Assembly: GCA_902527245.1 (NCBI GenBank)
Contig: CABZOI010000002.1
Location: 1-64,000 of the forward strand
DNA: 64,000 nucleotides
Direction of reading: 5' to 3'
Source of the DNA: an uncultured SAR92 cluster bacterium
GTDB lineage: Bacteria > Pseudomonadota > Gammaproteobacteria > Pseudomonadales > Porticoccaceae
Positions within the stretch are counted from its first letter, which is position 1, and every line of letters begins with the position of its first letter. The translations under genes and the position numbers were made by a program. Shown piece by piece: positions 48,358 through 57,440 of this stretch. The notes below the pieces were generated by a model. The model did no database searches, was not told where the DNA came from, and saw only the letters and a list, made by a program, of their open reading frames with translations.

Positions 48358-49038
48358 ATGACGAGTAATCTGTTAAAGCTCGAAAAAGCTATTGGTTATA
48401 CTTTTAATGATCCTAAGTTATTGCGTCAGGCGTTGTCTCACAGAAGCATCGACGGAGATAACAATGAGCGTCTGGAATTTTTGGGAGACTCAGTGTTAGG
48501 TCTTGTGATAACTAACTATTTATATTGTAACTTAAAGTCAATTGATGAGGGTGAGCTAAGCAAGCTTCGCTCAAACATTGTTTGCGGTAAGACGCTTGCG
48601 ACCGTAGCGTCCAAATTAAACTTGGGAAGTTATCTATTTTTGGGAGTTGGAGAAAAAAAGAGTGGAGGGCATCTTCGGGAGTCTATCTTGGGAGACGCTC
48701 TTGAGGCACTGATTGGTGCTATTTTTTTGGATGCAAATCTAAATCAAGCCGAAGACTGCATTATTGAGTGGTTTAAATCCTCCATAGAGAAAGCTTTGTT
48801 AAAGGATAGTAATAAGGATGCTAAAACCAGTCTTCAGGAGTGGCTTCAGAAAAGGGGGTATTCACTGCCAGTGTATAAATTGGTAGCTAGTCACGGGGAT
48901 CCGCATTCGAAAACCTTTACTATTGAGTGCACATTGGAACAGTTTAAATTAACGGCGAGTGATTGTGGGTTGAGTCGAAAAGCTGCAGAGCAATTGGTAG
49001 CGTCAAAGCTACTGAGCTCATTAAAAAATATAGACTAG
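48358..49038 (+). CDS. rnc: Ribonuclease III
   Basis: This 226-residue double-strand-RNA endonuclease processes rRNA and mRNA. The catalytic motif NERLEFLGDSVLG is present, with the second acidic block GDALEALIGAIFLD. A C-terminal dsRNA-binding domain (KTSLQEWLQKRGYSLPVYKLV) follows. ATG 48358 gives the same length as E. coli Rnc; a TTG at 48340 would add six residues. Confidence 0.96.
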   Translation: MTSNLLKLEKAIGYTFNDPKLLRQALSHRSIDGDNNERLEFLGDSVLGLVITNYLYCNLKSIDEGELSKLRSNIVCGKTLATVASKLNLGSYLFLGVGEKKSGGHLRESILGDALEALIGAIFLDANLNQAEDCIIEWFKSSIEKALLKDSNKDAKTSLQEWLQKRGYSLPVYKLVASHGDPHSKTFTIECTLEQFKLTASDCGLSRKAAEQLVASKLLSSLKNID

Positions 49039-49053
49039 TTGGTTGATGTATCC

Positions 49054-49950
49054 ATGAATGAAAATGAGGAGAAGACTGGTTACATAGGAATTGTTGGGAA
49101 ACCCAATGCAGGCAAATCTACGCTACTAAATCATCTAATCGGTCAAAAGTTGTGTATCACGTCGCGAAAACCTCAAACTTCTCGCCACAACATATTAGGG
49201 ATCAAACAGGTACACAACTGCCAACTCATCTTTATAGATACACCTGGCATGCATGAAGATCAAGTCACTAAACTCAATAAGATAATGAACAAATCAGCGA
49301 AAAACACAATTATCGATGCTGATATTGTTTTATTTGTTTTGGATCGACTTGACTGGGACTCAAAAGATAAGTACGTAGTAAAACACTTAAAAAAAATTAA
49401 TAGGCCAATAATTTGTGTTTTAAATAAGGTGGATCTTATTAAGGATAAAAATCTTATTCTTCCTCATATAGAAAAACTAAGAAACATTTTTGAAAATGTA
49501 ACTATCGTTCCAATCTCTGCTTTAAAAAAGAGAAATCTTGGAACTTTAGAGGACGAGATAATCACTCGGTTGCCTTGTAAACCCAATTTTTTTCCAAGAG
49601 ACCAGATTTCTGATAGGAGTGAACGTTTTTTCTGTGCAGAAATTGTAAGAGAGAAAGTTATTAGGCAGTTGGGTAAAGAGTTACCTTATCAAACATCAGT
49701 CGACATTGAACGCTTTGAAGTGAGAGGTAATGTAACGTTCATAGATGCTTGCGTATTTGTAGAAAGACAGAGTCAGAAGAAGATTATTATTGGAGAGAGG
49801 GGGCAAAAGTTAAAAAATATAGGGCAGGCCGCTAGAATTGATATTGAAAAATTTATTCAGTGTAAGGTTATGTTAAATGTTTGGATTAAAGTTAGAAATG
49901 GCTGGTCAAACAATGAAGACATTCTAAAAAGTTTGAGCTTCGAAATATAG
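49054..49950 (+). CDS. era: GTPase Era
   Basis: This 298-residue GTPase binds 16S rRNA and supports small-subunit assembly. It shows GKPNAGKSTLLN, DTPGMHED, NKVD and a C-terminal KH domain (IIIGERGQKLKNIGQAAR). ATG 49054 is used; TTG at 49039, right after the rnc stop, is possible. It is in the lepA-lepB-rnc-era-recO operon. Confidence 0.96.
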   Translation: MNENEEKTGYIGIVGKPNAGKSTLLNHLIGQKLCITSRKPQTSRHNILGIKQVHNCQLIFIDTPGMHEDQVTKLNKIMNKSAKNTIIDADIVLFVLDRLDWDSKDKYVVKHLKKINRPIICVLNKVDLIKDKNLILPHIEKLRNIFENVTIVPISALKKRNLGTLEDEIITRLPCKPNFFPRDQISDRSERFFCAEIVREKVIRQLGKELPYQTSVDIERFEVRGNVTFIDACVFVERQSQKKIIIGERGQKLKNIGQAARIDIEKFIQCKVMLNVWIKVRNGWSNNEDILKSLSFEI

Positions 49951-49958
49951 ATTTAACT

Positions 49959-50699
49959 ATGAATATTGAATCAAAGGGTTTTGTTCTGCATACGCGCCCC
50001 TATAAAGAGACTAGCTTTTTGGTGGATATTTTTTCTGAGAATCATGGTCGAGTGAGGTGTGTTGCAAAAGGGTACAGAAGATCAACTAGTAGACAGAGAG
50101 CTGAAAGTTTATCTTTATTTGTGCCATATAATTTCACATGGCGCGGCAAAAACGATCTTAAGACGCTCGTGAATGCAGAGACTTGTGAGATGAATCTTTC
50201 TCTGAGTGGCGAGCGGCTATTTGTAGGGTTATACGTAAACGAATTGCTATACAATCTCTTGGCTATTTATGATCCATCGAAGGAAATTTATGCCGGTTAT
50301 TTTGAGCTCGTAAATTTTTTGGGGACATCTGCACGGTATAACGGAAAGTTGAGATGTTTTGAACTACTACTTTTAGAATATTTGGGCTACGGGCTCGTTC
50401 TTGATATTGAATATGAATCGGGTAATACAATTGAGCTTGAGAAAAAATATGAATATTTGCATGGCTATGGTTTATCGCCGTTTGAAAGCCAAAGTGAAAA
50501 TCGCGATGTATATGTCGGTGCAGATTTATTGGCTATCCAGGATCAAAGATTTGATGACATTCATATTGAAAAAGTGGCGAGGCGTTTGATAAGGAGTGCT
50601 ATAGATTATCAGCTAGATGGTAAGCTTCTTAATAGTCGAAAGTTGTATCAACAATATTTAGCGAGCACAAAAAGCGACTCTAACATAGGACAGTGTTAA
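49959..50699 (+). CDS. recO: DNA repair protein RecO
   Basis: The 246-residue protein loads RecA with RecR and anneals strands. The N-terminal OB fold starts SKGFVLHTRPYKETSFLVDIFSENHGRVR, and SLFVPYNFTWRGKNDLKTL follows. A helical C-terminal part is present, without the zinc-finger Cys set seen in some RecO proteins. Its TAA overlaps the acpS ATG by one base. Confidence 0.93.
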   Translation: MNIESKGFVLHTRPYKETSFLVDIFSENHGRVRCVAKGYRRSTSRQRAESLSLFVPYNFTWRGKNDLKTLVNAETCEMNLSLSGERLFVGLYVNELLYNLLAIYDPSKEIYAGYFELVNFLGTSARYNGKLRCFELLLLEYLGYGLVLDIEYESGNTIELEKKYEYLHGYGLSPFESQSENRDVYVGADLLAIQDQRFDDIHIEKVARRLIRSAIDYQLDGKLLNSRKLYQQYLASTKSDSNIGQC

Positions 50700-51073
50700 T
50701 GATTATTGGAGTAGGTACAGATATTGTTCGAGTAGCTCGAATAAAAAAAATTGTTGAAAAATCAGAAACAAAATTTATTGATCGGATACTCACTCCTAAA
50801 GAGAAAGATAAAATTTCAGGTTTAGATAAAACCAAGGCTTTATCCAAAATTTATGCATCGAAAGAAGCTTTATCTAAAGCCTTGGGCACTGGCATATCAG
50901 GTGGAGTAAGTTTTTTGGACTTCGAAATTTTTAATGATCAATTTGGAGCGCCAAAAGTAATACTCTCTGGTGTTGCTAAAAGAATTTTTGATGAGAAAAC
51001 AGCGAAGTATGTCCATTTGTCAATATCAGATGAAAGAGATTATGCAGTCGCATTTGCTGTAATTGGTCGATAA
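50699..51073 (+). CDS. acpS: Holo-[acyl-carrier-protein] synthase
   Basis: This 124-residue phosphopantetheinyl transferase activates ACP. It opens MIIGVGTDIV with the conserved Asp8, and has the ASKEALSKALGTGI motif with Glu and Lys. The E. coli gene pdxJ is absent between recO and acpS. The ATG overlaps the recO stop (TAATG), so translation is coupled. Confidence 0.94.
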   Translation: MIIGVGTDIVRVARIKKIVEKSETKFIDRILTPKEKDKISGLDKTKALSKIYASKEALSKALGTGISGGVSFLDFEIFNDQFGAPKVILSGVAKRIFDEKTAKYVHLSISDERDYAVAFAVIGR

Positions 51074-51106
51074 ATAAGATTAACTCACTGCTAAGGTTGT
51101 TGAATT

Positions 51107-51916
51107 TTGCAGAGATATGATTTAAATGATCTAAAAAATGTCATGAAACGACTCAGGGATCCAGATACTGGATGTCCTTGGGATGTCAGGCAGAGTATTG
51201 AGTCACTTCAGCCATTTATATTGGAAGAGACCTATGAGGTGATCAGCGCTATCATAAAATCTGATTTTAATAATCTGAGCGAGGAACTCGGTGATCTTTT
51301 ATTTCAAATTTTATTTATTTCTCAAATAGCGGATGAAATGGAGGAATTCAATTTTGAGATAATAGTTGATCAGCTTGTTAAAAAAATGGTGAGTCGTCAT
51401 CCTCATGTTTTTCCTGACGGATCAATTATTAGTGTTAATACGCAAGCACACAAAATTTCACAGTCAGAACTAAAGTCTAGATGGGAAACAGATAAGCAGA
51501 GCCAGAGATCCTCTAAGGGATTTAAGAGTGTGGTCGATGATATTCCTCTGGCATTACCCGCACTTCTTCAATCTATCAAACTTCAGAAGCGTGCGAGTTT
51601 AATTGGTTTGGATTGGCAAGATATTGAGAAAATACATCACAAGATTTTGGAGGAGCTGAGAGAGTTGCAAGCTGAAATAAAAGCTGACGATAGGGATAAT
51701 TTAATTTCTGAACTAGGCGATGTTTTGTTCTCTTGTGTGAATTTAGCTAGAAAATTGGATATTGACCCTGAGATAGCGCTTCTGCAGTCAAATAAAAAAT
51801 TTGCAGAACGAGTGAGATATGTTGAGAAAGCGTGTAACGAGCATTCGAAGGAAAAGATAGATCAGAAATTTTTAGATTTGTATTGGGCGAGATCTAAAGA
51901 AGAGCAGTTGGATTAG
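51107..51916 (+). CDS. mazG: Nucleoside triphosphate pyrophosphohydrolase MazG
   Basis: This 269-residue protein hydrolyses NTPs to NMP and PPi and helps clear house-cleaning or stringent nucleotides. It has two MazG repeats, beginning RLRDPDTGCPWD with EETYEVISAI and SEELGDLLFQILF. The second repeat ends with SELGDVLFSCVNLARK. The start is TTG at 51107. Confidence 0.93.
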   Translation: MQRYDLNDLKNVMKRLRDPDTGCPWDVRQSIESLQPFILEETYEVISAIIKSDFNNLSEELGDLLFQILFISQIADEMEEFNFEIIVDQLVKKMVSRHPHVFPDGSIISVNTQAHKISQSELKSRWETDKQSQRSSKGFKSVVDDIPLALPALLQSIKLQKRASLIGLDWQDIEKIHHKILEELRELQAEIKADDRDNLISELGDVLFSCVNLARKLDIDPEIALLQSNKKFAERVRYVEKACNEHSKEKIDQKFLDLYWARSKEEQLD

Positions 51917-52002
51917 AAATTTATTAATCAGGAGAACTTGTTAGTCTTCGATATTGAGTGTATGGTTCAGATCCGAAAAATAAAGCGATTAGAGATGTAC
52001 CT

Positions 52003-52647
52003 ATGAAGTTAATTTTATTGGGTCCACCGGGAGCAGGCAAAGGAACACAAGCGAAGTTTTTGACTGAGTATTTGAATATTCCTCAAATCTCTACCGGGGA
52101 TATTTTGCGTGCGGAAGTGAAAGACCATACTGACTTGGGTATTAAAGTCCAAGAGATAATGGATTCAGGTGGACTTGTGTCTGACGAATTAATAGTCTCA
52201 ATAGTTAAGAATCGTTTACAAAAAGATGATTGCATAAACGGATTTTTGCTAGACGGATTTCCAAGAACTATCCCTCAAGCAAAGGCCTTACTTGAGGCTA
52301 AGATTGCTATTGATATTGTCATAGAGTTAAGTGTAAGTGATGATGAAATTGTAAAAAGACTCTCGGGTAGACGAGTTCATGAAGCATCAGGTAGGATTTA
52401 CCATATTCAAAATAATCCTCCAAAGCACCCTGATTTGGACGACCAAACCGGAGAAAAACTTGTCCAAAGACCTGACGATTTGGAAAGTACTGTGAGGAAG
52501 AGATTGGCTGTTTATAGATCTCAGACCAAACCTCTCGTTGATTTCTATTCAAACTTGAGCACAAGTAATAGCGTTCATTTTGAAAGCATAGACGGCTCTC
52601 TTGATATGATAAGCGTTCAAGACATGTTAAAAAAAATAATCAATTAA
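52003..52647 (+). CDS. adk: Adenylate kinase
   Basis: This 214-residue enzyme interconverts ATP plus AMP and 2 ADP. It has [10 protein letters not shown] at 7-16, LDGFPRT, and the long LID region [20 protein letters not shown] without zinc-binding Cys. ATG 52003 gives the same length as E. coli Adk; the open frame extends 15 codons upstream. Confidence 0.97.
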   Translation: MKLILLGPPGAGKGTQAKFLTEYLNIPQISTGDILRAEVKDHTDLGIKVQEIMDSGGLVSDELIVSIVKNRLQKDDCINGFLLDGFPRTIPQAKALLEAKIAIDIVIELSVSDDEIVKRLSGRRVHEASGRIYHIQNNPPKHPDLDDQTGEKLVQRPDDLESTVRKRLAVYRSQTKPLVDFYSNLSTSNSVHFESIDGSLDMISVQDMLKKIIN

Positions 52648-52698
52648 CCTTTTGTTGCAACCTATCCTTCGGCAGAGTCAGTCGTAACAAGACTACTT

Positions 52699-53397
52699 AT
52701 GAAAAACATACTGACAATTGAAACATCAGGGACCACATGTTCTGTTGCACTCTCTTACTCTGGAACCATCCTAGAAAAATATTCAGATGAGCTCAGGGTG
52801 CATGGCAAGATTTTATTGCCATTTATCTCTGAGCTTTTAGACGAGATGTCTTTAACTGTCTCTGATATAGACATAATCGGTATATCTATTGGACCGGGTT
52901 CCTTTACCGGTTTAAGGATCGGATTTGCGATCACTCAAGGGCTAGCATATGCGCAAAATATTTCAGTAATTCCTTTGAGTTCTTTATGCGCCCATGTGCA
53001 CTCTTTTAAAACCACGTTGAGTAAAGATAACCTATCGTCTATTCCAGGCAAATCGATAGTGGTAATTGTCGATGCGAAAATGGACCATTTCTATCTTGGT
53101 CAATACATCATGAAAGAAAACTATTCTATTGATTCGATGGGAGCAGACATTATCATTAAAAAAGATAGGATGAAGTCTTTCCTTTCAAAAATTGATCCTG
53201 ATCTAATTTTAACAGACGACAAGTCACGCATTTCTGGATTAGATTTTGTTCAGACTGAAATCATTGAGATTTTTCCTAGAGCAAAAGATTTAATAGAAAT
53301 CACAGAAAATCTATTTAACACCGGATTTTCAGTTAGCCCTATGAATATTGAATTGGCTTACTTGAGAGAGGCAGACGCATGGAAGAAGTCAAATTAA
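52699..53397 (+). CDS. tsaB: tRNA threonylcarbamoyladenosine protein TsaB
   Basis: The 232-residue protein is the ASKHA-fold partner of TsaD in t6A modification of tRNA. It has ILTIETSGTTCSVAL and GISIGPGSFTGLRIGFAITQGLAYA. The C-terminal half is shorter and more divergent. Its last 19 bases overlap the following dehydrogenase gene. Confidence 0.94.
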   Translation: MKNILTIETSGTTCSVALSYSGTILEKYSDELRVHGKILLPFISELLDEMSLTVSDIDIIGISIGPGSFTGLRIGFAITQGLAYAQNISVIPLSSLCAHVHSFKTTLSKDNLSSIPGKSIVVIVDAKMDHFYLGQYIMKENYSIDSMGADIIIKKDRMKSFLSKIDPDLILTDDKSRISGLDFVQTEIIEIFPRAKDLIEITENLFNTGFSVSPMNIELAYLREADAWKKSN

Positions 53398-54278
53398 AAA
53401 TTGATGCTTTAAAACACCTGGAGGTAGGTTTTATTGGACTTGGTGTAATGGGTTATCAAATGGCAGCCTGGACAGCGAAAGCAGGCTTCAGCGTTTCAGT
53501 TTACAACCGAAGTAGTAATGTGTCTGAGAAATGGGTTAAAAAATTTGGAGGTAAAAACTTTAGCGAACCATCTGAGCTAGCAGAGACTTGTGATGTTGTC
53601 TTTATATGTGTGGGCCGTGATGAAGATGTTTTGGAGGTAACTTCTGGGAAAAATGGAATATTTCACACCATAAAGCCTGGTAGTTTGATTGTCGATCACA
53701 GTACAACCTCCGCAAATTTATCGAGAGAGCTTGGTGCGATCGCAAATCAACTAAATTGCAATTTTATTGATGCTCCAGTGTCTGGAGGCGAGAAGGGAGC
53801 CATTGATGGGAAACTAGCAATCATGTGCGGTGGAAGCAGTGAAAGTTTTAATCTCGCGAAGAGCATTATGGAGTGCTATGCCACCAAAATTTCACTCATG
53901 GGGCCTCACGGGAGTGGACAGTTATGCAAAATGGTAAATCAAATATGTATTGCTGGGCTTCTTCAAGGTTTATCGGAAGGAGTTAATTTTGCAAAAAATG
54001 CAGGTTTAGATGTCGAGCAAGTTATAGAAATCATCTCTAAAGGTGCCGCGCAGTCTTGGCAATTGGATAATCGAGCTGTCACTATGTACCAAGATAAGTT
54101 TGATTTTGGTTTTGCTGTAAAATGGATGCGGAAAGATTTAGACTACGCGTGCGCGGAGGCGTTGAAGAATAGCAGCCCATTACCTATAACTGGTCAGATT
54201 TTGGGATATTATGAGGAGCTAGAGCAAGCTGGTGATGGTGAACTTGATACATCAAGCTTGATTCGAAGACTTCGATAA
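53379..54278 (+). CDS. HIBADH-family NAD(P)-dependent beta-hydroxyacid dehydrogenase
   Basis: This 299-residue protein resembles 3-hydroxyisobutyrate dehydrogenase and glyoxylate/tartronate semialdehyde reductases. It has GFIGLGVMGYQMA, DHSTTSANLSRELG, DAPVSGGEKGAIDGKLAIMCGG, and the catalytic Lys in GQLCKMVNQ. The substrate is not certain. The start overlaps tsaB by 19 bases. Confidence 0.86.
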   Translation: MEEVKLKIDALKHLEVGFIGLGVMGYQMAAWTAKAGFSVSVYNRSSNVSEKWVKKFGGKNFSEPSELAETCDVVFICVGRDEDVLEVTSGKNGIFHTIKPGSLIVDHSTTSANLSRELGAIANQLNCNFIDAPVSGGEKGAIDGKLAIMCGGSSESFNLAKSIMECYATKISLMGPHGSGQLCKMVNQICIAGLLQGLSEGVNFAKNAGLDVEQVIEIISKGAAQSWQLDNRAVTMYQDKFDFGFAVKWMRKDLDYACAEALKNSSPLPITGQILGYYEELEQAGDGELDTSSLIRRLR

Positions 54279-54337
54279 CAAGTTAGCAAAAAGACGCATA
54301 TAGAGATATTCATTACCTAAATTTTAAGTTGTAAGAT

Positions 54338-55645
54338 ATGAACATGAGTAACGATAGCAGTGATTTAAATAAAGACTTAATTGCTTTCTTGAAAGGCTCT
54401 GTCTCGAAATACCATGCTGTCTCTCAAATAGTCAATATACTCTCAAATAAAGGTTTTTCTCTTTTGCGAGAGGATCAAGAATGGAACCTAAAGAGGGGTG
54501 GGAAGTATTTTGTTGTAAGGAATAATTCATCAGTTATTGGATTCATCAATGGGGAAAGGTCATTGCAAGATACTGGTGTAAAGATTATTGGTGCTCACAC
54601 AGATAGTCCATCTTTGACTTTGAAGCCAAATCCAATAACTTATAGCTCTGGTTATTCGCAGTTGGGAGTAGAGGTATACGGTGGTGCACTTCTCAAGCCT
54701 TGGTTTGACAGAGATCTCTCGGTAGCAGGTAGAATTGTTTTTAAAAATAGTAAAGGGGATATTGGAGAAAAGCTTATCGATTTTGAGAGACCTATTTGCG
54801 TTATTCCAAGTTTGGCAATTCACTTAAATAGGGATGCCAATGGAAATAGCCCGATAAATCCTCAGACTGATATATTGCCCATTTTGTCTCAGAATATAGA
54901 AGGACAAAAACCTCTTGATGAGATGTATTTTAACTCAGAAATTTCGGATAAGTTTCTAAAAAAAGGGGAAATATTACTTGATCATGATTTAAATTTGTAT
55001 GATGTTCAACCGCCGTCCATGGTTGGTTTTAACGAAGAATTTATCTCATCTCAACGTTTAGATAATTTAGTGAGTTGTTTCATTGGAACTATGGCGATTT
55101 TGGGCGCAGGCTCTAACAATACAAGTATGATCGTATTTAATGATCATGAAGAGGTTGGAAGTGTGTCAACAACTGGTGCAGATGGCCCTTTTCTTGATGA
55201 TGTGATTCGTCGTGTTTGCTATTCTAGTAATGATTGCAATGTAGAGGTAGTAAAAGCGAAGTCATTTGTATTGTCTTGTGATAACGCTCATGCTGTCCAT
55301 CCAAATTTTGTTCATAAGCACGATCCACAGCATAAGCCACAACTCAATGGTGGAATAGTGATCAAATACAATACTAAGCAAAGATATACAACTGATGGCT
55401 ATTCGGCCGCACTTTTTAAAGACTTATGCGCAAGGATAAATGTTCCTATACAGTCTTTTGTATCCCGAAATGATATGCCATGTGGAAGTACTATTGGACC
55501 TCTTACTGCGGGTCGAGTAGGTATTCGTGGAATTGATATTGGGATATGTCAACTTGCTATGCATTCCTGTAGAGAAATTATTGGCTCAAAAGATCCTCTT
55601 CTTCTTAGAAATGCATTGTCAGCGTTTCTTGGAGAGGAGCTTTGA
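54338..55645 (+). CDS. apeB: M18 family aminopeptidase (ApeB-like)
   Basis: The 435-residue zinc aminopeptidase has the M18 metal motifs: GAHTDSPSL, NDHEEVGS, and DNAHAVHPN. A further His motif is at CQLAMHS. Family members prefer acidic N-terminal residues. The protein is cytoplasmic. trpS follows after 30 bases. Confidence 0.92.
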   Translation: MNMSNDSSDLNKDLIAFLKGSVSKYHAVSQIVNILSNKGFSLLREDQEWNLKRGGKYFVVRNNSSVIGFINGERSLQDTGVKIIGAHTDSPSLTLKPNPITYSSGYSQLGVEVYGGALLKPWFDRDLSVAGRIVFKNSKGDIGEKLIDFERPICVIPSLAIHLNRDANGNSPINPQTDILPILSQNIEGQKPLDEMYFNSEISDKFLKKGEILLDHDLNLYDVQPPSMVGFNEEFISSQRLDNLVSCFIGTMAILGAGSNNTSMIVFNDHEEVGSVSTTGADGPFLDDVIRRVCYSSNDCNVEVVKAKSFVLSCDNAHAVHPNFVHKHDPQHKPQLNGGIVIKYNTKQRYTTDGYSAALFKDLCARINVPIQSFVSRNDMPCGSTIGPLTAGRVGIRGIDIGICQLAMHSCREIIGSKDPLLLRNALSAFLGEEL

Positions 55646-55675
55646 TATGAATAATTTGATGGCTTTAGAGAGAAA

Positions 55676-56689
55676 ATGAGCAAACCCATTGTTCTTACTG
55701 GTATTACTACGTCTGGGACTCCTCATCTAGGGAATTACGTGGGAGCGATCAGACCAGCCATAAATGCGAGTAGAAGTAGTGAGCTTGATTCTTTCTTTTT
55801 TCTTGCTGATTACCACGCGATTGTAAAAACTTCTGATAGTAAGCGGATTGCTCAATCAACACTCGAAATTGCGTCAGCATGGATAGCATTAGGTCTGGAC
55901 TGCAATACAGTAACTTTTTACAGACAATCAGACATTCCAGAGATTACAGAGCTTGCATGGATTTTAAACACCATCGCTGCAAAAGGTTTGTTAAACAGAG
56001 CTCATGCTTACAAAAGTGCAGTTCAAAATAATTTATCAATCGATGAAGATGGAGACGCAGGTATCTCAATGGGACTTTTTAGTTATCCTGTCTTGATGGC
56101 AGCTGACATTTTGATGTTTAATGCAAGCCTCGTACCCGTCGGAAAAGATCAAATTCAACATATTGAGATGGCGAGAGATATTGCTCAGCGATTTAATCAT
56201 TTGTATGAAACACTTTTTGAAATACCAACCGCACAAGTTGATGATAAGAGCTCAGTTTTAACTGGCTTAGATGGAAGAAAAATGAGCAAAAGCTATAACA
56301 ATATCATTCCTTTATTTTGTTCTGAAAAACAACTTAAAAAGTATATCAACAAAATAAAAACAAATTTATTGGAGCCTGGTCAACCAAAAGATCCGGATGA
56401 ATCAGCTGTTTTTGAAATTTGGTCAGCTTTTGCTTCAGATGCTGACACTGAGAGTATGCGGGTCGCCTTTAAAGAGGGAATTGGTTGGGGAGACGCTAAG
56501 AATAAACTCTTCAATCTAGTCAACCATGAGTTAGTTGAGTCTAGAGAGAGATATTTTGACCTTATCCAAAAACCAGAAGTTGTTGAAGATCTCTTGATTG
56601 AGGGAAGCAAAAAAGCACGACCAATTGCTCAAGAGAATATTAAAAAGATAAGACACGCAGTTGGACTTAAAGAGTTAACGGAGCAATAA
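55676..56689 (+). CDS. trpS: Tryptophanyl-tRNA synthetase
   Basis: This 337-residue class I synthetase charges tRNA-Trp. Its HIGH-type motif is TSGTPHLGNYVGA, and its KMSKS motif is DGRKMSKSYNN. GKDQIQHIEMARDIA is conserved. Its length matches bacterial TrpS. Confidence 0.97.
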   Translation: MSKPIVLTGITTSGTPHLGNYVGAIRPAINASRSSELDSFFFLADYHAIVKTSDSKRIAQSTLEIASAWIALGLDCNTVTFYRQSDIPEITELAWILNTIAAKGLLNRAHAYKSAVQNNLSIDEDGDAGISMGLFSYPVLMAADILMFNASLVPVGKDQIQHIEMARDIAQRFNHLYETLFEIPTAQVDDKSSVLTGLDGRKMSKSYNNIIPLFCSEKQLKKYINKIKTNLLEPGQPKDPDESAVFEIWSAFASDADTESMRVAFKEGIGWGDAKNKLFNLVNHELVESRERYFDLIQKPEVVEDLLIEGSKKARPIAQENIKKIRHAVGLKELTEQ

Positions 56690-56777
56690 AATTTTGCCCG
56701 CGTAGTAAGCTAAAGAAGCCTTTTTCCTGTATACTAAAGTAACCTTTAAGCAAACGTCTTTTAGATTAGGAATCCCT

Positions 56778-57377
56778 ATGATTTTGTCACCAAAAATGAT
56801 CTTTGTTCTCTTGTTTATATTATTTATTGCTGGGTGCGGTTTAAATAATGAAAGTTTAGGTCCAACAGAAGAACAAAAAGAAGAGATTGCTCAACGGATT
56901 GCGCCCATTGGTACCATAGTTATGTTTGGTGATACCTCGTCGGTTGTTGAGGAGAGCATCTCCATGGATATTCAAAAAGTCTCGCTATCTCCCGGTCCAG
57001 AACATACCGTCAAAATGTTAAATGCGGGGGTGGATGGATCAATGGTTTTCGAGCCAGCAGTGCTAAAGGTATCAAAGGGTGACACCATTCATTTCAAAGC
57101 TGTGGATTTATCTCATAACTCAGCCAGTATAGAAGGTATGATACCTGCGGGTGCAAGCCCTTGGGCGGGAGCGATGAATCAGGATATAAGTATTACGCTG
57201 GATATAGATGGAATTTACGTTTATCAATGCGATCCTCACGCAATGATGGCGATGGTTGGTGTAATTCAAGTAGGAGAGCCAACTAATTTAACAGAGATTA
57301 ACGCTCTAGCATCTGACCAGAAAAGCTCTTTTATTATGAATGAGAATAGGCTATCTACCTACCTCTCTAAGCTATAG
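56778..57377 (+). CDS. Pseudoazurin-like cupredoxin lipoprotein
   Basis: The 199-residue protein is a lipoprotein with a signal peptide ending in the lipobox IAGC (Cys20). A linker of about 60 residues follows, then a blue-copper domain. The type-1 copper ligands are His in LSHNSA, Cys in YQCDPH, His three residues later, and Met five after that (HAMMAM). The ligand spacing fits pseudoazurin. It likely carries electrons in the periplasm while anchored to a membrane; the partner is unknown. It ends 63 bases from convergent pckA. Confidence 0.87.
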   Translation: MILSPKMIFVLLFILFIAGCGLNNESLGPTEEQKEEIAQRIAPIGTIVMFGDTSSVVEESISMDIQKVSLSPGPEHTVKMLNAGVDGSMVFEPAVLKVSKGDTIHFKAVDLSHNSASIEGMIPAGASPWAGAMNQDISITLDIDGIYVYQCDPHAMMAMVGVIQVGEPTNLTEINALASDQKSSFIMNENRLSTYLSKL

Positions 57378-57440
57378 TATCCGGACACTGAGACGAAGAT
57401 TCAAAGTAAATTGATTTAACTTTTGTTTGATACTTGAGTT

